Below are positions 54,563 through 62,852 of a stretch of 64,000 bases of DNA, piece by piece. Position numbers and translations under genes: made by a program. This DNA comes from Methylomonas sp. ZR1 (GTDB taxonomy: Bacteria; Pseudomonadota; Gammaproteobacteria; Methylococcales; Methylomonadaceae). Positions within the stretch are counted from its first letter, which is position 1. The number at the start of each line of letters is the position of its first letter. The notes under the pieces are model-generated. The model did not search any database. It was given only the letters and a program-made list of their open reading frames with translations, and was not told where the DNA came from. The stretch lies in contig NZ_RCST01000001.1 in assembly GCF_013141865.1 (NCBI RefSeq), forward strand, positions 1,302,001 through 1,366,000, given 5' to 3'.

Positions 54563-56215
54563 CTACCTATCAGCTGCAGGTGTTTGTGCTTGAACGGATT
54601 GAGCCGCTGGATACGCCATTACCGAAGCCAGTTTACCTTGCTGATCCAACTCCACCACGAAGGCTTTGCCGTACAACGCCGGACAGCCGCAAAAGTTTGG
54701 CAATAGTTGCTGTATGGCATTGGCTGGATCGCTGGCGGTATTGGCCACCACAAAGGCGATGAAGGCATCCGAATCACTTTCAAAGGTCGATTCCTGAAAT
54801 TCATCGTATTCGCTTCTGAAACTGGCCATTTGTTGCAAAACCTGAGCCGAGCAATCGCCCTTGGGCACAATGATGTCATCAGCGTTTTCCTGGCCTTGGT
54901 AGCAAGCCTCATCCCTGATCTCAACAATATCCTGTCCAAGCCGGATTCGGTAAGCATCGCAAAACCGCACGTAGACCCAACACCAATCACCTTGAAATTG
55001 AGCCTGGTGCGATTCATTGACCGTTTCAATCACTAGCTCCTCATCCTTAAGATGCCGAACCAGCGAATGAAGCCAATGTCCCTTATCCAGCGAGCCATGG
55101 TAGAGCAAATAATTACGGCTCCATGCAAACATAAAACGCGCAGCGCCGTCCTGCTTGATGTCATCATCAATCGAAACGATACCGCGGGCCACTATGTCTG
55201 CACGGGTCATGGCTTTTTCCGGCCGTTGCTCGAAGTTATCAAAAACTTCGGTATCGCAAACCGGATAAGCAATGAGTTCGCGTAAGGCCTCGGGCGGTAC
55301 TACGGGCACATCGTTGAGTAACCGCAGAAGTTCCCAATGCCGCAACATGTCATAAAAACCGACAAACTCTTCAGCAGAGAGCGTGGCTTTCATCTGGATA
55401 AAGCGCTGTTCGATGGCTTTCGCCAGCACGGCTTTAACCCGCTTGACCACATCAGCCTCGTCGACCAGCTTGTCACGATCCGGCAAGCGGGCGTGAAAAC
55501 CGGCAGAATCCAGATGAATGATATGGCGGTGCGATGTATAGCTGTGCGAGGAATATATAGGTAAACCCTGCAGGTAGACATCGAACTCATATTGCGCTCC
55601 GTCGGGTTGATCCATGCCATGCAGATAAATCACACCAATCTCGGTGTCAACAAAAATCAACCCGCTATCCAGCGCGCAGGAACGTTCCAGCAATTGATCG
55701 TTGAACAGCACGGGAACGGGGAAACCGCGCACCAAGCGTTTCAGCGTGGCGGCAATTTGCCCCATCTCCAACGCGACATCCTGTAAGGTAATGCAGGTGA
55801 TACCGTTCCAATCTTCGATTGGTGTGATCGTTACCGGTTTAAATGCCAGAATGTGGTCGGTCTCGACATCGATCGAACCGCTTTTGCTGATGACGCTGAT
55901 GTGACGACAGGCAAACAGAGCCGATAGAAAGCCGATTCCGAACGGATGCTCGTGGGCGATCACATCCGCATCCCAGCCGGATTCGGCTACTGTCAATAAT
56001 GTTGCCATCGAGTCGATGCCGCAGCCATCATCCAAAACTTGAAGCGTTCTGGTTTCAGGACAAAAGTTAATCACCACCGTGGTCGCATTGGCTCGGCGCG
56101 CATTTTGAATGAGCTCGCCCAGGACCGCGGTTTTGTTGGTGAAGCTGAAGCGTAGACTGTTGACCAAGTTGGTTGGGTTCACTTTCATCGCGACTTCGTT
56201 GGTTTGTGTTTTCAT
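54563..56215 (-). CDS. GHKL (Hsp90-like) ATPase protein
   Basis: A 550-residue protein with an N-terminal Bergerat ATP-binding fold. The N-box is VLGELIQNARRANAT, the G1 box VLDDGCGID and the lid glycine box HPFGIGFLSALFAC. The rest (from about residue 200) has no recognised domain; it includes a region rich in Trp, Tyr and acidic residues. The layout resembles Hsp90/MORC-like proteins rather than histidine kinases. Proteins of this size recur on integrative/conjugative elements without known function. A structured leader precedes the Shine-Dalgarno GGAGA. Confidence 0.75.
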   Translation of the reverse strand: MKTQTNEVAMKVNPTNLVNSLRFSFTNKTAVLGELIQNARRANATTVVINFCPETRTLQVLDDGCGIDSMATLLTVAESGWDADVIAHEHPFGIGFLSALFACRHISVISKSGSIDVETDHILAFKPVTITPIEDWNGITCITLQDVALEMGQIAATLKRLVRGFPVPVLFNDQLLERSCALDSGLIFVDTEIGVIYLHGMDQPDGAQYEFDVYLQGLPIYSSHSYTSHRHIIHLDSAGFHARLPDRDKLVDEADVVKRVKAVLAKAIEQRFIQMKATLSAEEFVGFYDMLRHWELLRLLNDVPVVPPEALRELIAYPVCDTEVFDNFEQRPEKAMTRADIVARGIVSIDDDIKQDGAARFMFAWSRNYLLYHGSLDKGHWLHSLVRHLKDEELVIETVNESHQAQFQGDWCWVYVRFCDAYRIRLGQDIVEIRDEACYQGQENADDIIVPKGDCSAQVLQQMASFRSEYDEFQESTFESDSDAFIAFVVANTASDPANAIQQLLPNFCGCPALYGKAFVVELDQQGKLASVMAYPAAQSVQAQTPAADR

Positions 56216-56220
56216 GTAAT

Positions 56221-56300
56221 TCTCCGGGTATAAAAAAGCCCCGAGGACACGACACAGTCCAACCCCGACGGGGAGAACGGATCATCTCCCCGAGGCGGGT
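56221..56300 (-). promoter_or_regulatory. Structured 5' leader of the GHKL ATPase gene
   Basis: In the sense strand, CGGGGAG (56292-56286) pairs with CTCCCCG (56275-56269). A third GC block, CCTCGGGG (56246-56239), repeats the first arm and can compete for the same partner. T-rich sequence, GGAGA and the ATG follow. Same layout as four other leaders in this block. Confidence 0.65.
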
Positions 56301-56347
56301 GATACTGGCGAGGCCAGTGGTTAAGTTAAGTTCCGTCTAACACCGGA

Positions 56348-58111
56348 TTACGATGCCAAAGCCAGATCGGTAGCCGATGGTAGAGACCCCGTCCATTCCA
56401 ACAAGCTGGATTGTTCGTTTTCCAATACCGCATCGGGATCGATGCCGCGGCTGGTCAACACGCTGCTCATAGCCTGGGTTAACAGACGATGGCCTTTTTC
56501 CCGTTCCGACTCGCCACCGTGCTTGATCGCCCAAAAGGGATCGAATCGGATAGCTCGACCATTGCGTTTGCACTGCTTGTTCACTTCGGTGTGAAACGCC
56601 TTATCGAACGCTTCCGCCTGTTCGAACTGCTGCCAGAAACCTTTTCCAGCTTGGATGTCCACCGGCGGCAACCAGCGGCGCTGGCGGCCGACCCAACGGT
56701 TCATCCGATCGATCAAGATTTTGCTTTTCGGAAAAAAGTGAATGGTGCCGACGCCCGGATAATAGCGAACGTCAAAATAACTGCCACCGATCCGTTTTCC
56801 AACCCGAAGCGCGTGAAAATGCTGCCGAAACACCGACACCAAACTCACTTCCGCTTCGGTCTTGCCGTCGAGCAAAGCGAACACCTTGTCGAAGTCGGCC
56901 AGCAGCCGTTCCGATTCCCAGTTCAAACCTTTCTGGTAAGAACTCGAGCCATGACCCGGCAGAATGAAGCGCGTGGTTTTGATCCGCATCCCCAACGTGC
57001 GATGTTTGTCGTTGGATTTCCAGCCCATGTAAAACACCGCGTTATCGCTGACATAGCGGGTGATCAGATCGAATACATCGAAGACCATGCTCAGTTGAAT
57101 TTCACCTTGCTGATCGATGATGCCTTGCAGAAAGCCATAGATATTCGGTACGGCAAATTCCAAGGACTTCACCGTTTCGAAATCCGATTCCAAGCGTTTT
57201 TGCGCCGCCGACGACAAGCGCGACGTGACCTGTGTCGAGCGTAAAATGCTGACCCAGGCCCGATTCTTCAAATCGTGATAGCGTTTAAACAGCGTCCGCT
57301 TCACCGCATCCGAAGACGACTCGTCTTCACTACTGATACCGCCACCGCTCAGTTCGCCGAGAGTTTTACCCAGCATGGCCCGATAACGACTGGCTCGGGC
57401 TTCACTGAATACGGCTTGGCGCGCGGCTTCGACCGCGGCATTGAACATCAGTACCGCATTGTCGATGAAGGCGTTTGGTAAGGCCAACTCGTTGGGCATT
57501 TGAAACTCACCGGCTAAATCGTCGGCCTCCCGCCTATCCTGGCGCAAATCATCCAGAATACAGCCGAGGATGTCCTGCTCAAACGTTGAGGTTTTCCTCA
57601 ACCAGACCAAGGCCACCTCGACCGGCGTTTTGCGTTCGGCATCCTCGCCGGCGAACATTTCTGGCAGAAACTCGACTTCGCCGTGCTGCTCGATCAAACG
57701 CAATAACAGCTGGCGTTCTTTCGAAAACGGATTGCGCACGGTTTCGGCGTTGAGGATGGCGACGATTTCACCGTCAAACAAAATCTCCCAAGCCTTCAAC
57801 ACGTGTTTGGCCCCGTCGGCAAACGGCGGATTCATGATGATGTGCGAATAGACACTGCCGCTTTGAAACTGCAGAAAATCCATCCCCACCACGGCAAAGC
57901 CTTCATCGCGCAGAACTGCATGTTTGCGGATATCGATTTCAATGCAATCGATCGGCAAACGTTTCCCGTATTGGTAGGGTACTGAACGAAGCAAATGTCC
58001 TTCGCCTGCTGAAGGCTCCAATACCCGAGTGAATTGTTGGTTCTTGAACATAGCCCAGGCTTTACGGCTCAGTGCTTCTGGCGTGGGGTAATATTGATAA
58101 GGGTCTGTCAT
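56348..58111 (-). CDS. DUF4942-type N6-adenine DNA methyltransferase
   Basis: 587 residues from the ATG at 58111 (GGAGA upstream; a TTG four codons earlier would sit on the ribosome site). The N-terminal SAM motif is VLEPSAGEGHLLRSV and the catalytic motif IIMNPPFADGAKHVLKAW (NPPF), as in N6-adenine methyltransferases. The remaining 400 residues resemble the DUF4942 region (FDVFDLITRYVSDN, NDKHRTLGMRIKTTRFILPG, YPGVGTIHFFPKSKILIDRMNR in parts). Solitary methylases of this kind are frequent on conjugative elements and may protect the incoming DNA. No restriction enzyme gene is beside it. Confidence 0.8.
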   Translation of the reverse strand: MTDPYQYYPTPEALSRKAWAMFKNQQFTRVLEPSAGEGHLLRSVPYQYGKRLPIDCIEIDIRKHAVLRDEGFAVVGMDFLQFQSGSVYSHIIMNPPFADGAKHVLKAWEILFDGEIVAILNAETVRNPFSKERQLLLRLIEQHGEVEFLPEMFAGEDAERKTPVEVALVWLRKTSTFEQDILGCILDDLRQDRREADDLAGEFQMPNELALPNAFIDNAVLMFNAAVEAARQAVFSEARASRYRAMLGKTLGELSGGGISSEDESSSDAVKRTLFKRYHDLKNRAWVSILRSTQVTSRLSSAAQKRLESDFETVKSLEFAVPNIYGFLQGIIDQQGEIQLSMVFDVFDLITRYVSDNAVFYMGWKSNDKHRTLGMRIKTTRFILPGHGSSSYQKGLNWESERLLADFDKVFALLDGKTEAEVSLVSVFRQHFHALRVGKRIGGSYFDVRYYPGVGTIHFFPKSKILIDRMNRWVGRQRRWLPPVDIQAGKGFWQQFEQAEAFDKAFHTEVNKQCKRNGRAIRFDPFWAIKHGGESEREKGHRLLTQAMSSVLTSRGIDPDAVLENEQSSLLEWTGSLPSATDLALAS

Positions 58112-58120
58112 GGTATTCTC

Positions 58121-58180
58121 CAAAGAAGCCCCTGACGACCGATTTATCCCTGGCGGGATAGAATCATCCCGCAGGGGTAG
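58121..58180 (-). promoter_or_regulatory. Structured 5' leader of the adenine methyltransferase gene
   Basis: In the sense strand GCGGGAT (58172-58166) pairs with ATCCCGC (58159-58153). An outer pair CCCCTG (58177-58172) / CAGGGG (58134-58129) can enclose it. GGAGA and the ATG follow. Confidence 0.7.
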
Positions 58181-58224
58181 AGTGAAAGACTCGGTTTAAC
58201 CGAGTGTCGAAATCAAACGGCGCG

Positions 58225-58722
58225 TCATATCAACGCGAACCGCTTACCTTGAATGAAGTCCTGATACTGCCGGGCTTCGGTTTTTGCTTTGAATCGGGCA
58301 TGTACGCTGCCGTCGATCCAAATTTCCCATGGCAAACGGTTAAGCTCGCCTCTGACCAGTTCCACCGCGCCAACCCGAAAGTCGTCGTGTTGATAAAGTA
58401 CCTGGCGTGGGCTATCAATGCGAACGATGCACTGATCCAGTAATGCCGGACCACCGATATCGCCGGGTTCTATTAACAATGGCACTTTAATCGTGCCGGT
58501 CGAGCGACTAATCCAACCGATGACATCGTGTTCATCAAGCCACGATTGACCGGTAGTTGGATCGCCGTAATACAACCGGATTTTTCGCCGGCTATGGCGA
58601 AGCTGTTCCAACAACTCGACTACCGGTTCTGGTGTGTCGGCGTGATAACAGGTGCCGGATGACAAACGCTGATAGCGAATGCAATGACCCGTACCGAAGG
58701 TGTGTTGAAAGATTTGTGTCAT
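58225..58722 (-). CDS. Unknown mobile-element protein (165 residues)
   Basis: I do not recognise a named family. The protein is soluble and beta-rich in appearance: IRLYYGDPTTGQSWLDEHDV, GWISRSTGTIKVPLLIEPG, VLYQHDDFRVGAVEL and a C-terminal KTEARQYQDFIQGKRFALI. Small proteins with a YYGDPxTGxSW-type segment often accompany the methylase and VWA genes on such elements (from memory). The start at 58722 has GAGGA upstream and a hairpin leader. It reads toward the methylase gene. Confidence 0.65.
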   Translation of the reverse strand: MTQIFQHTFGTGHCIRYQRLSSGTCYHADTPEPVVELLEQLRHSRRKIRLYYGDPTTGQSWLDEHDVIGWISRSTGTIKVPLLIEPGDIGGPALLDQCIVRIDSPRQVLYQHDDFRVGAVELVRGELNRLPWEIWIDGSVHARFKAKTEARQYQDFIQGKRFALI

Positions 58723-58735
58723 GATGTTGTCCTCA

Positions 58736-58790
58736 ATAAAAATACGGAAACATCACGATTCCCCAGCGGGAATAGGACATTCCCGTGTGG
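58736..58790 (-). promoter_or_regulatory. Structured 5' leader of the 165-residue gene
   Basis: In the sense strand CGGGAAT (58785-58779) pairs with ATTCCCG (58773-58767). Alternatively ACGGGAA (58786-58780) pairs with TTTCCGT (58750-58744) using one G-U. The two pairings exclude each other. Confidence 0.7.
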
Positions 58791-58871
58791 ATGGATAAAA
58801 ATGAGTGCCGAATCGAATGACTTAGCTAACTCAGGTTTCTGCAAATTGCGCGCTTAAATCGCGCACATTTT

Positions 58872-59533
58872 TCAGGATTGGATTTCTAGCGCAGGTTTTC
58901 CCAAGGCTTGTAAGGCCAGAGGGATTAACTGATCTAAATTTTCCCAATCGATACTGCCGCCGTTGGCTTCGCCTTGTTGATAGGCTTCAACCAAACTGCG
59001 GCAAACTTGCAGGGCCGCTTGCTCTTTCTTCAATTGCCGTACCGAATAATCTGGTTCCGGCCACTGTGCAACGGCAACGCATTCCCAGACCAGGCTTTCA
59101 TCGCCCGACTCAAGGTATTCGTCGGACAATAACGGCATGGCGACAGTGTCATCCCAAATCGTGGCGTCATTGAATGCCTGCTCGGCAATCTGTTGTGCCG
59201 ATTCGGGACTGTCCGCGGTGATACCTACCGAGACTCGGTGCACATAATCGATTTCATACGAAACCACGAAGTGCCGAGTCATGCCTTCCGCCGAGGCAGT
59301 AGCTATGGCGGGTTCTTCGACTGGCGAATCGGTTTTCACCGACTCACTCTCGAGCAATGTGCTTTCATAAGGCTCGATCTCCTTGTTGCAGTCCGGGCAG
59401 CGATCGTTACAGGCGCAATCCCACACATCCTCCCATTCGGTTGGCAGTAAGGGCAGCGGTACTGATTCAGATAGCGAACCGTGCTGTTTTCGATAGCGGT
59501 TGTGCCAACGCTGGGTTGGTTGATTGTTTTCAT
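58872..59533 (-). pseudogene. Small zinc-motif protein gene, frameshifted
   Basis: From the ATG at 59533 (GGAGG eight bases upstream) the frame gives a short N-terminal part ending in YLNQYRCPYCQ, then runs out of sense. The other frame continues with EWEDVWDCACNDRCPDCNKEIEPYES and the remaining 190 residues to 58872. One missing base near 59439-59444 (a CAACCG that should read CAAACCG) explains this; the restored protein would be about 220 residues. It would contain a cysteine-rich N-terminal motif (CPYC...CNDRCPDC) and a domain with RHFVVSYEIDYVHRVSVGIT. Function unknown. A sequencing error is possible. Confidence 0.75.
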
Positions 59534-59544
59534 GGTCATGTCCT

Positions 59545-59592
59545 CCAAAAAATGCAGGAACGACCACCCGGCAGGATGAGGTTCCTGCAGGT
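59545..59592 (-). promoter_or_regulatory. Structured 5' leader of the frameshifted zinc-motif gene
   Basis: In the sense strand GCAGGA (59588-59583) pairs with TCCTGC (59576-59571), or the longer GCAGGAAC (59588-59581) pairs with GTTCCTGC (59561-59554). The two folds are mutually exclusive, a switch-like arrangement just ahead of GGAGG and the ATG. Confidence 0.7.
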
Positions 59593-59698
59593 AATAAATC
59601 GCTGATTAAAGCCGAAAATCGGCTCGCACAGCGGGGTTGAATTCGCGCAAAAATCGGTATATGGTGACTAAAACTCATTAAAAAGCAGAGAAATAGCC

Positions 59699-60076
59699 AT
59701 GTTTGACGATATTTTGCGCATTTTTGATTTCCTCAGTCCTAAGCAGACGGAAGAGACGTATCCAAGTCGAAAACCGATGGCGATTCCGGTCGACGAACCA
59801 CTAAAAGTCATTCGACATTGCCAACAAATTTTCCAAAAATTGGATGTTTTGGAAGCCGACGTGCTCAAGCGGATTGATAATCCTGAACAAGCCTGGCCGT
59901 TTCTAAACAAGATTCGACAGATTCGCCGGGAAACCCAGAACGATTTGTTGTCGTTATTGCCCGAAGGCAGCTGGGTATTTACTGATGAATCGAATCAAGA
60001 CGAGACTCCGGTTCGCCGTATCAATACGGCAACCGGAACCACGTTACGGGTCTTCAATGGCGGGCTTGCTGATTAA
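59699..60076 (+). CDS. Unknown 125-residue protein on the opposite strand
   Basis: I do not recognise a family. The protein opens with FDDILRIFDFLSPKQTEE and has a helical centre (VIRHCQQIFQKLDVLEADVLKRI, FLNKIRQIRRETQNDLLSLL in parts) and ends TTLRVFNGGLAD. It is the only plus-strand gene in this block, diverges from the frameshifted gene and converges with the coiled-coil gene, overlapping its 3' end by 23 bases. The codon pattern and a plausible start support a real gene. Confidence 0.6.
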   Translation: MFDDILRIFDFLSPKQTEETYPSRKPMAIPVDEPLKVIRHCQQIFQKLDVLEADVLKRIDNPEQAWPFLNKIRQIRRETQNDLLSLLPEGSWVFTDESNQDETPVRRINTATGTTLRVFNGGLAD

Positions 60077-60590
60077 CCGGTAACGCGTTGGCGTTACCTT
60101 TCAGCGCTTCCCGCAACTGAAAAACCTGTTGGGCGGTTTTGGTGGTTTTGTCATTTGCCAAAGCTGATTCGCCCACTTTTTTAGACCGCCGACGGGGTTT
60201 GGTCTCGGTTTCCGCCGAGACAATCGTCGGTTTGATTTTCAATAGCTCCCGCTCCAATTTGGTGATTTCAATATCCGCCTCGTAGAGTTTGATTGTTTTC
60301 TGTTTGGCTTGATATTGAAGCTCCAATTGCTCCAACTCTCGATTGGTTTCACGATTGCGACTCTGAATTTCCTGGCGCACCGAATCCGATATCGCCAACC
60401 AATCCAAGTCTTCTCGGCTACGTGGCATGATGACCGGTAGCCGATTTCTTGCCAATCGCTGCATACGATAGCGGTGAAACGCTTGAGTTACGTGTTTCAA
60501 CGTGCTAAAGATTTGCAACGCTGTTGCCCAAAGGACTCGCAGAGCGATGATAAACATCGCCAAAATGATGATGCCGAAAATAAAGTTCAT
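60054..60590 (-). CDS. Small membrane-anchored coiled-coil protein
   Basis: A 178-residue protein with one N-terminal helix (FIFGIIILAMFIIALRVLW), a basic stretch after it (HRYRMQRLARNRLP) and a long charged helix at about residues 75-120 (EIQSRNRETNRELEQLELQY, then AKQKTIKLYEADIEITKLE). The C-terminus is lysine/arginine-rich. The layout suggests a cytoplasmic coiled coil held at the inner membrane. No family is recognised. Confidence 0.6.
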   Translation of the reverse strand: MNFIFGIIILAMFIIALRVLWATALQIFSTLKHVTQAFHRYRMQRLARNRLPVIMPRSREDLDWLAISDSVRQEIQSRNRETNRELEQLELQYQAKQKTIKLYEADIEITKLERELLKIKPTIVSAETETKPRRRSKKVGESALANDKTTKTAQQVFQLREALKGNANALPVNQQARH

Positions 60591-60943
60591 TGAAGTTCTC
60601 CTTTAAAAGTTTAAAAAATCACTTCGAACGAACAGCACCCGGTCGGGCGATGGACGCCCAAAGCGGGTTTTGGATTTGCAGTGGGTAATACCTCTGCGAT
60701 TTACATCGGGCTTAACGCACCCGACACGATCAAGGGAATACCTTGCTCGCCGCCTATAGACGGAACGCCGACCGAAGTCGGATTCAGCATTCTTCGAAAA
60801 GAACACATGAAAGGTCTGTTTGTCGAATGGGCTCGTTATATGGAGTGCATTCGACAAACCGCAGTTGCAATCAGTTACCCATAGCCACAATCGCATAGGT
60901 TATGACCTAAGGATTGGGCTACGGATAATTGACTGGCCGAGAT
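60591..60943. other. 353-base non-coding stretch with a 12-bp inverted repeat
   Basis: No convincing gene is seen; a minus-strand frame at 60603-60896 and a plus-strand frame at 60681-60884 lack coding character. A perfect inverted repeat GTTTGTCGAATG (60818-60829) / CATTCGACAAAC (60848-60859) with an 18-base loop lies within it. It could be a terminator-like element or an untranslated RNA. Confidence 0.5.
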
Positions 60944-62764
60944 TTAGGCCGCCAACAATAACGATTTCGAGAGATCGAACAATTGCGCTCTCAACTCTGA
61001 AAGATCGTTAATGGTGATGGCAATCGGGAATAGATGACTGACATCCAATCCCAATCCCACGCCGACCGTTTCGATTCCACTATCGCGGCAGCGCTGTAAC
61101 AGTTCCAGCGTACTCAACGTATCGTTGGGTTGGCCATCGGTCATCACCATCAACACTTTGCGCGGTTCCCGGCAACGCAGTAGTGATGCCGCACCAAACC
61201 AGATCGCTTCGGTCATCGGTGTGCTGCCAGTGGCGGCCAGAGAAAAGGCGCCGGTTCGGGCATTGACGCGTTGACCATGCTCCAGCAATCGGAAAACTGA
61301 GTCATCCTGATGCCCTGGAAACGCAGTCACGCCGGGATTAACCCCCGGAATGCCTTCAAAGGCCAATGCCAGCGCCAAGGTGGCTTCCAACGCAATCGGC
61401 ATCCGCGATCCCATCGGTTGGCCTTGGCTATCAGTCACCTGATAACCCATGCTTTCCGATTTATCCAGTAGCAGATGAGTCGCCGTATTGGGTGCCGCTT
61501 TGGTCTCTTTGCGTTGAAACAGCTTGGTTTCTCCTAATGGCAAACGGTGTAAACGCTTGCCATCCATCCGCCGTCCACGACAGGCGTGTTGCGAGCGGTT
61601 GAGGGTTTGCGACTGCACCAGGCCTTGTAAAGCGGCGCGGATTTTTCCCGACTCGCCTTGCACCTTGCGCAGTAAAAACGCACTGGCCCGCTCATCCATG
61701 GGCGGCTCGTGGCCACTGGGCATTAGCAGTTCTGACACGTTTTCCGCCGCCAACGACAAGGCTGATTTAAGGGATTCAAACAGGTCTTGTTCAATGTCAC
61801 CGTCGCCGGCGGACAACAGGGTTTGCAAGACGCCCATCGGGTCTGCAATCTCCGTGCTCTCTTCGTTATCCCCTTGCGGGTTGGATGAAGAATTTTCTGT
61901 TTGCGCACTGGGGTCATCGTCAGGATTTTCCTGGCTGGAATCATCGTTATCACCGGATTCTGAAGACTGTTTGTCGTCATTATCCGCAGGTAAACCTTGA
62001 TCGTGTTCCATATCATCTTCGGAATCAGAGCCATTCGAATCTTCCGAATTGGCTGATTCACTATCCTGATCCGTATCATCCGATTCAGGCGATGTGTCCT
62101 CATCTGCCGATGGCCGTGCCTGATTACGTTGCCGTTGTTGCTCGAACTCCTGCTCAATCATGGTCAGGATGCGATCGGTCAACTGCAGACAATCGGACTC
62201 CGATTGCAAACCTTCCGGTACTTCCGACAACAAGCCTTTCAGCCGCGTGACGGCACCTTTCGGAAATTTCGCTTTCAGTGCCACTTCGGTTTGCGCGACC
62301 AAAGGTTGCAGGGCCGATTGACCTAATACCTTTGCCCGCAAACTTTTCAAGACAAAGCTGTACAGAATATTAGCCGGATGATCATCAATACTACTGGCCA
62401 CAAAGTCGCCTTTGGCAATCATCTTTTCAATTACGGTGCGGATGGTTAGTCGCGTTCCCGGAAAGTCCTTGGCCAGTTCGTGCTCGATGCGGACATCTTC
62501 GATGGCACCGCATAAGCGCCTGCGTAATACCGAATGCCCAAAGCGCAGCGTAAAATCCGAATAACGAATATGCGCCGCCTCGTGGGCCAATAGTCCCCAG
62601 GCGTAATCCTGATAATCCGCATCGTCGCCCTCATAGGCTGGCAGCCAAATGGTTTGGCCATCGGTTTCGGCTTTATCACCGCCGACACTGACTTTGACGC
62701 CAAAGCGATTGCCAATGGCCGCCGCGACGATGGGGAATGCGCTGTGTAAGGTTCTATTTTTCAT
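60944..62764 (-). CDS. CobT-like VWA-domain protein of mobile elements
   Basis: 606 residues from the ATG at 62764 (GGAG upstream; the longer frame includes the leader hairpin). The N-terminal half has a HEAAH motif (LLAHEAAHIRYSD), suggesting a metal site. Residues about 225-310 are a very acidic serine/aspartate-rich linker. The C-terminal VWA domain has the MIDAS motif LLLDKSESMGY, then TGSTPMTEAIWFGAASLL and VLMVMTDGQPNDTLS. It resembles cobaltochelatase CobT in shape. The CbiX/CbiD route nearby makes a B12 role unnecessary, and the same protein occurs on conjugative elements next to DUF3150 and a MoxR/CobS-like ATPase. Confidence 0.82.
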   Translation of the reverse strand: MKNRTLHSAFPIVAAAIGNRFGVKVSVGGDKAETDGQTIWLPAYEGDDADYQDYAWGLLAHEAAHIRYSDFTLRFGHSVLRRRLCGAIEDVRIEHELAKDFPGTRLTIRTVIEKMIAKGDFVASSIDDHPANILYSFVLKSLRAKVLGQSALQPLVAQTEVALKAKFPKGAVTRLKGLLSEVPEGLQSESDCLQLTDRILTMIEQEFEQQRQRNQARPSADEDTSPESDDTDQDSESANSEDSNGSDSEDDMEHDQGLPADNDDKQSSESGDNDDSSQENPDDDPSAQTENSSSNPQGDNEESTEIADPMGVLQTLLSAGDGDIEQDLFESLKSALSLAAENVSELLMPSGHEPPMDERASAFLLRKVQGESGKIRAALQGLVQSQTLNRSQHACRGRRMDGKRLHRLPLGETKLFQRKETKAAPNTATHLLLDKSESMGYQVTDSQGQPMGSRMPIALEATLALALAFEGIPGVNPGVTAFPGHQDDSVFRLLEHGQRVNARTGAFSLAATGSTPMTEAIWFGAASLLRCREPRKVLMVMTDGQPNDTLSTLELLQRCRDSGIETVGVGLGLDVSHLFPIAITINDLSELRAQLFDLSKSLLLAA

Positions 62765-62775
62765 GGTGTGCTCCA

Positions 62776-62828
62776 AAATACAGGGCAAACCATGACCCCA
62801 TTGGGACATGAATTTGCCCCAATGGGTG
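62776..62828 (-). promoter_or_regulatory. Structured 5' leader of the VWA gene
   Basis: In the sense strand CCCATTGGG (62826-62818) pairs with CCCAATGGG (62805-62797). GGGCAAA (62819-62813) in the loop side pairs with TTTGCCC (62789-62783) downstream. With a slight trim the two stems can form a pseudoknot. GGAG and the ATG follow. Confidence 0.72.
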
Positions 62829-62852
62829 AATAGTTAAATGGCGTCAGATCAT

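Noticed and set aside
60603..60896. 97-residue minus-strand frame
   Set aside because: Arg/Cys-rich composition, no ribosome site, no family; the stretch is better described as non-coding with an inverted repeat.
60944..62764. Calling the VWA protein CobT of the aerobic cobaltochelatase because B12 genes are near
   Set aside because: The locus has CbiX, CbiD and CbiG, so cobalt goes in early and CobNST is not needed. The protein has an N-terminal HEAAH part, and its neighbours (DUF3150, methylase, GHKL ATPase) are those of conjugative elements.
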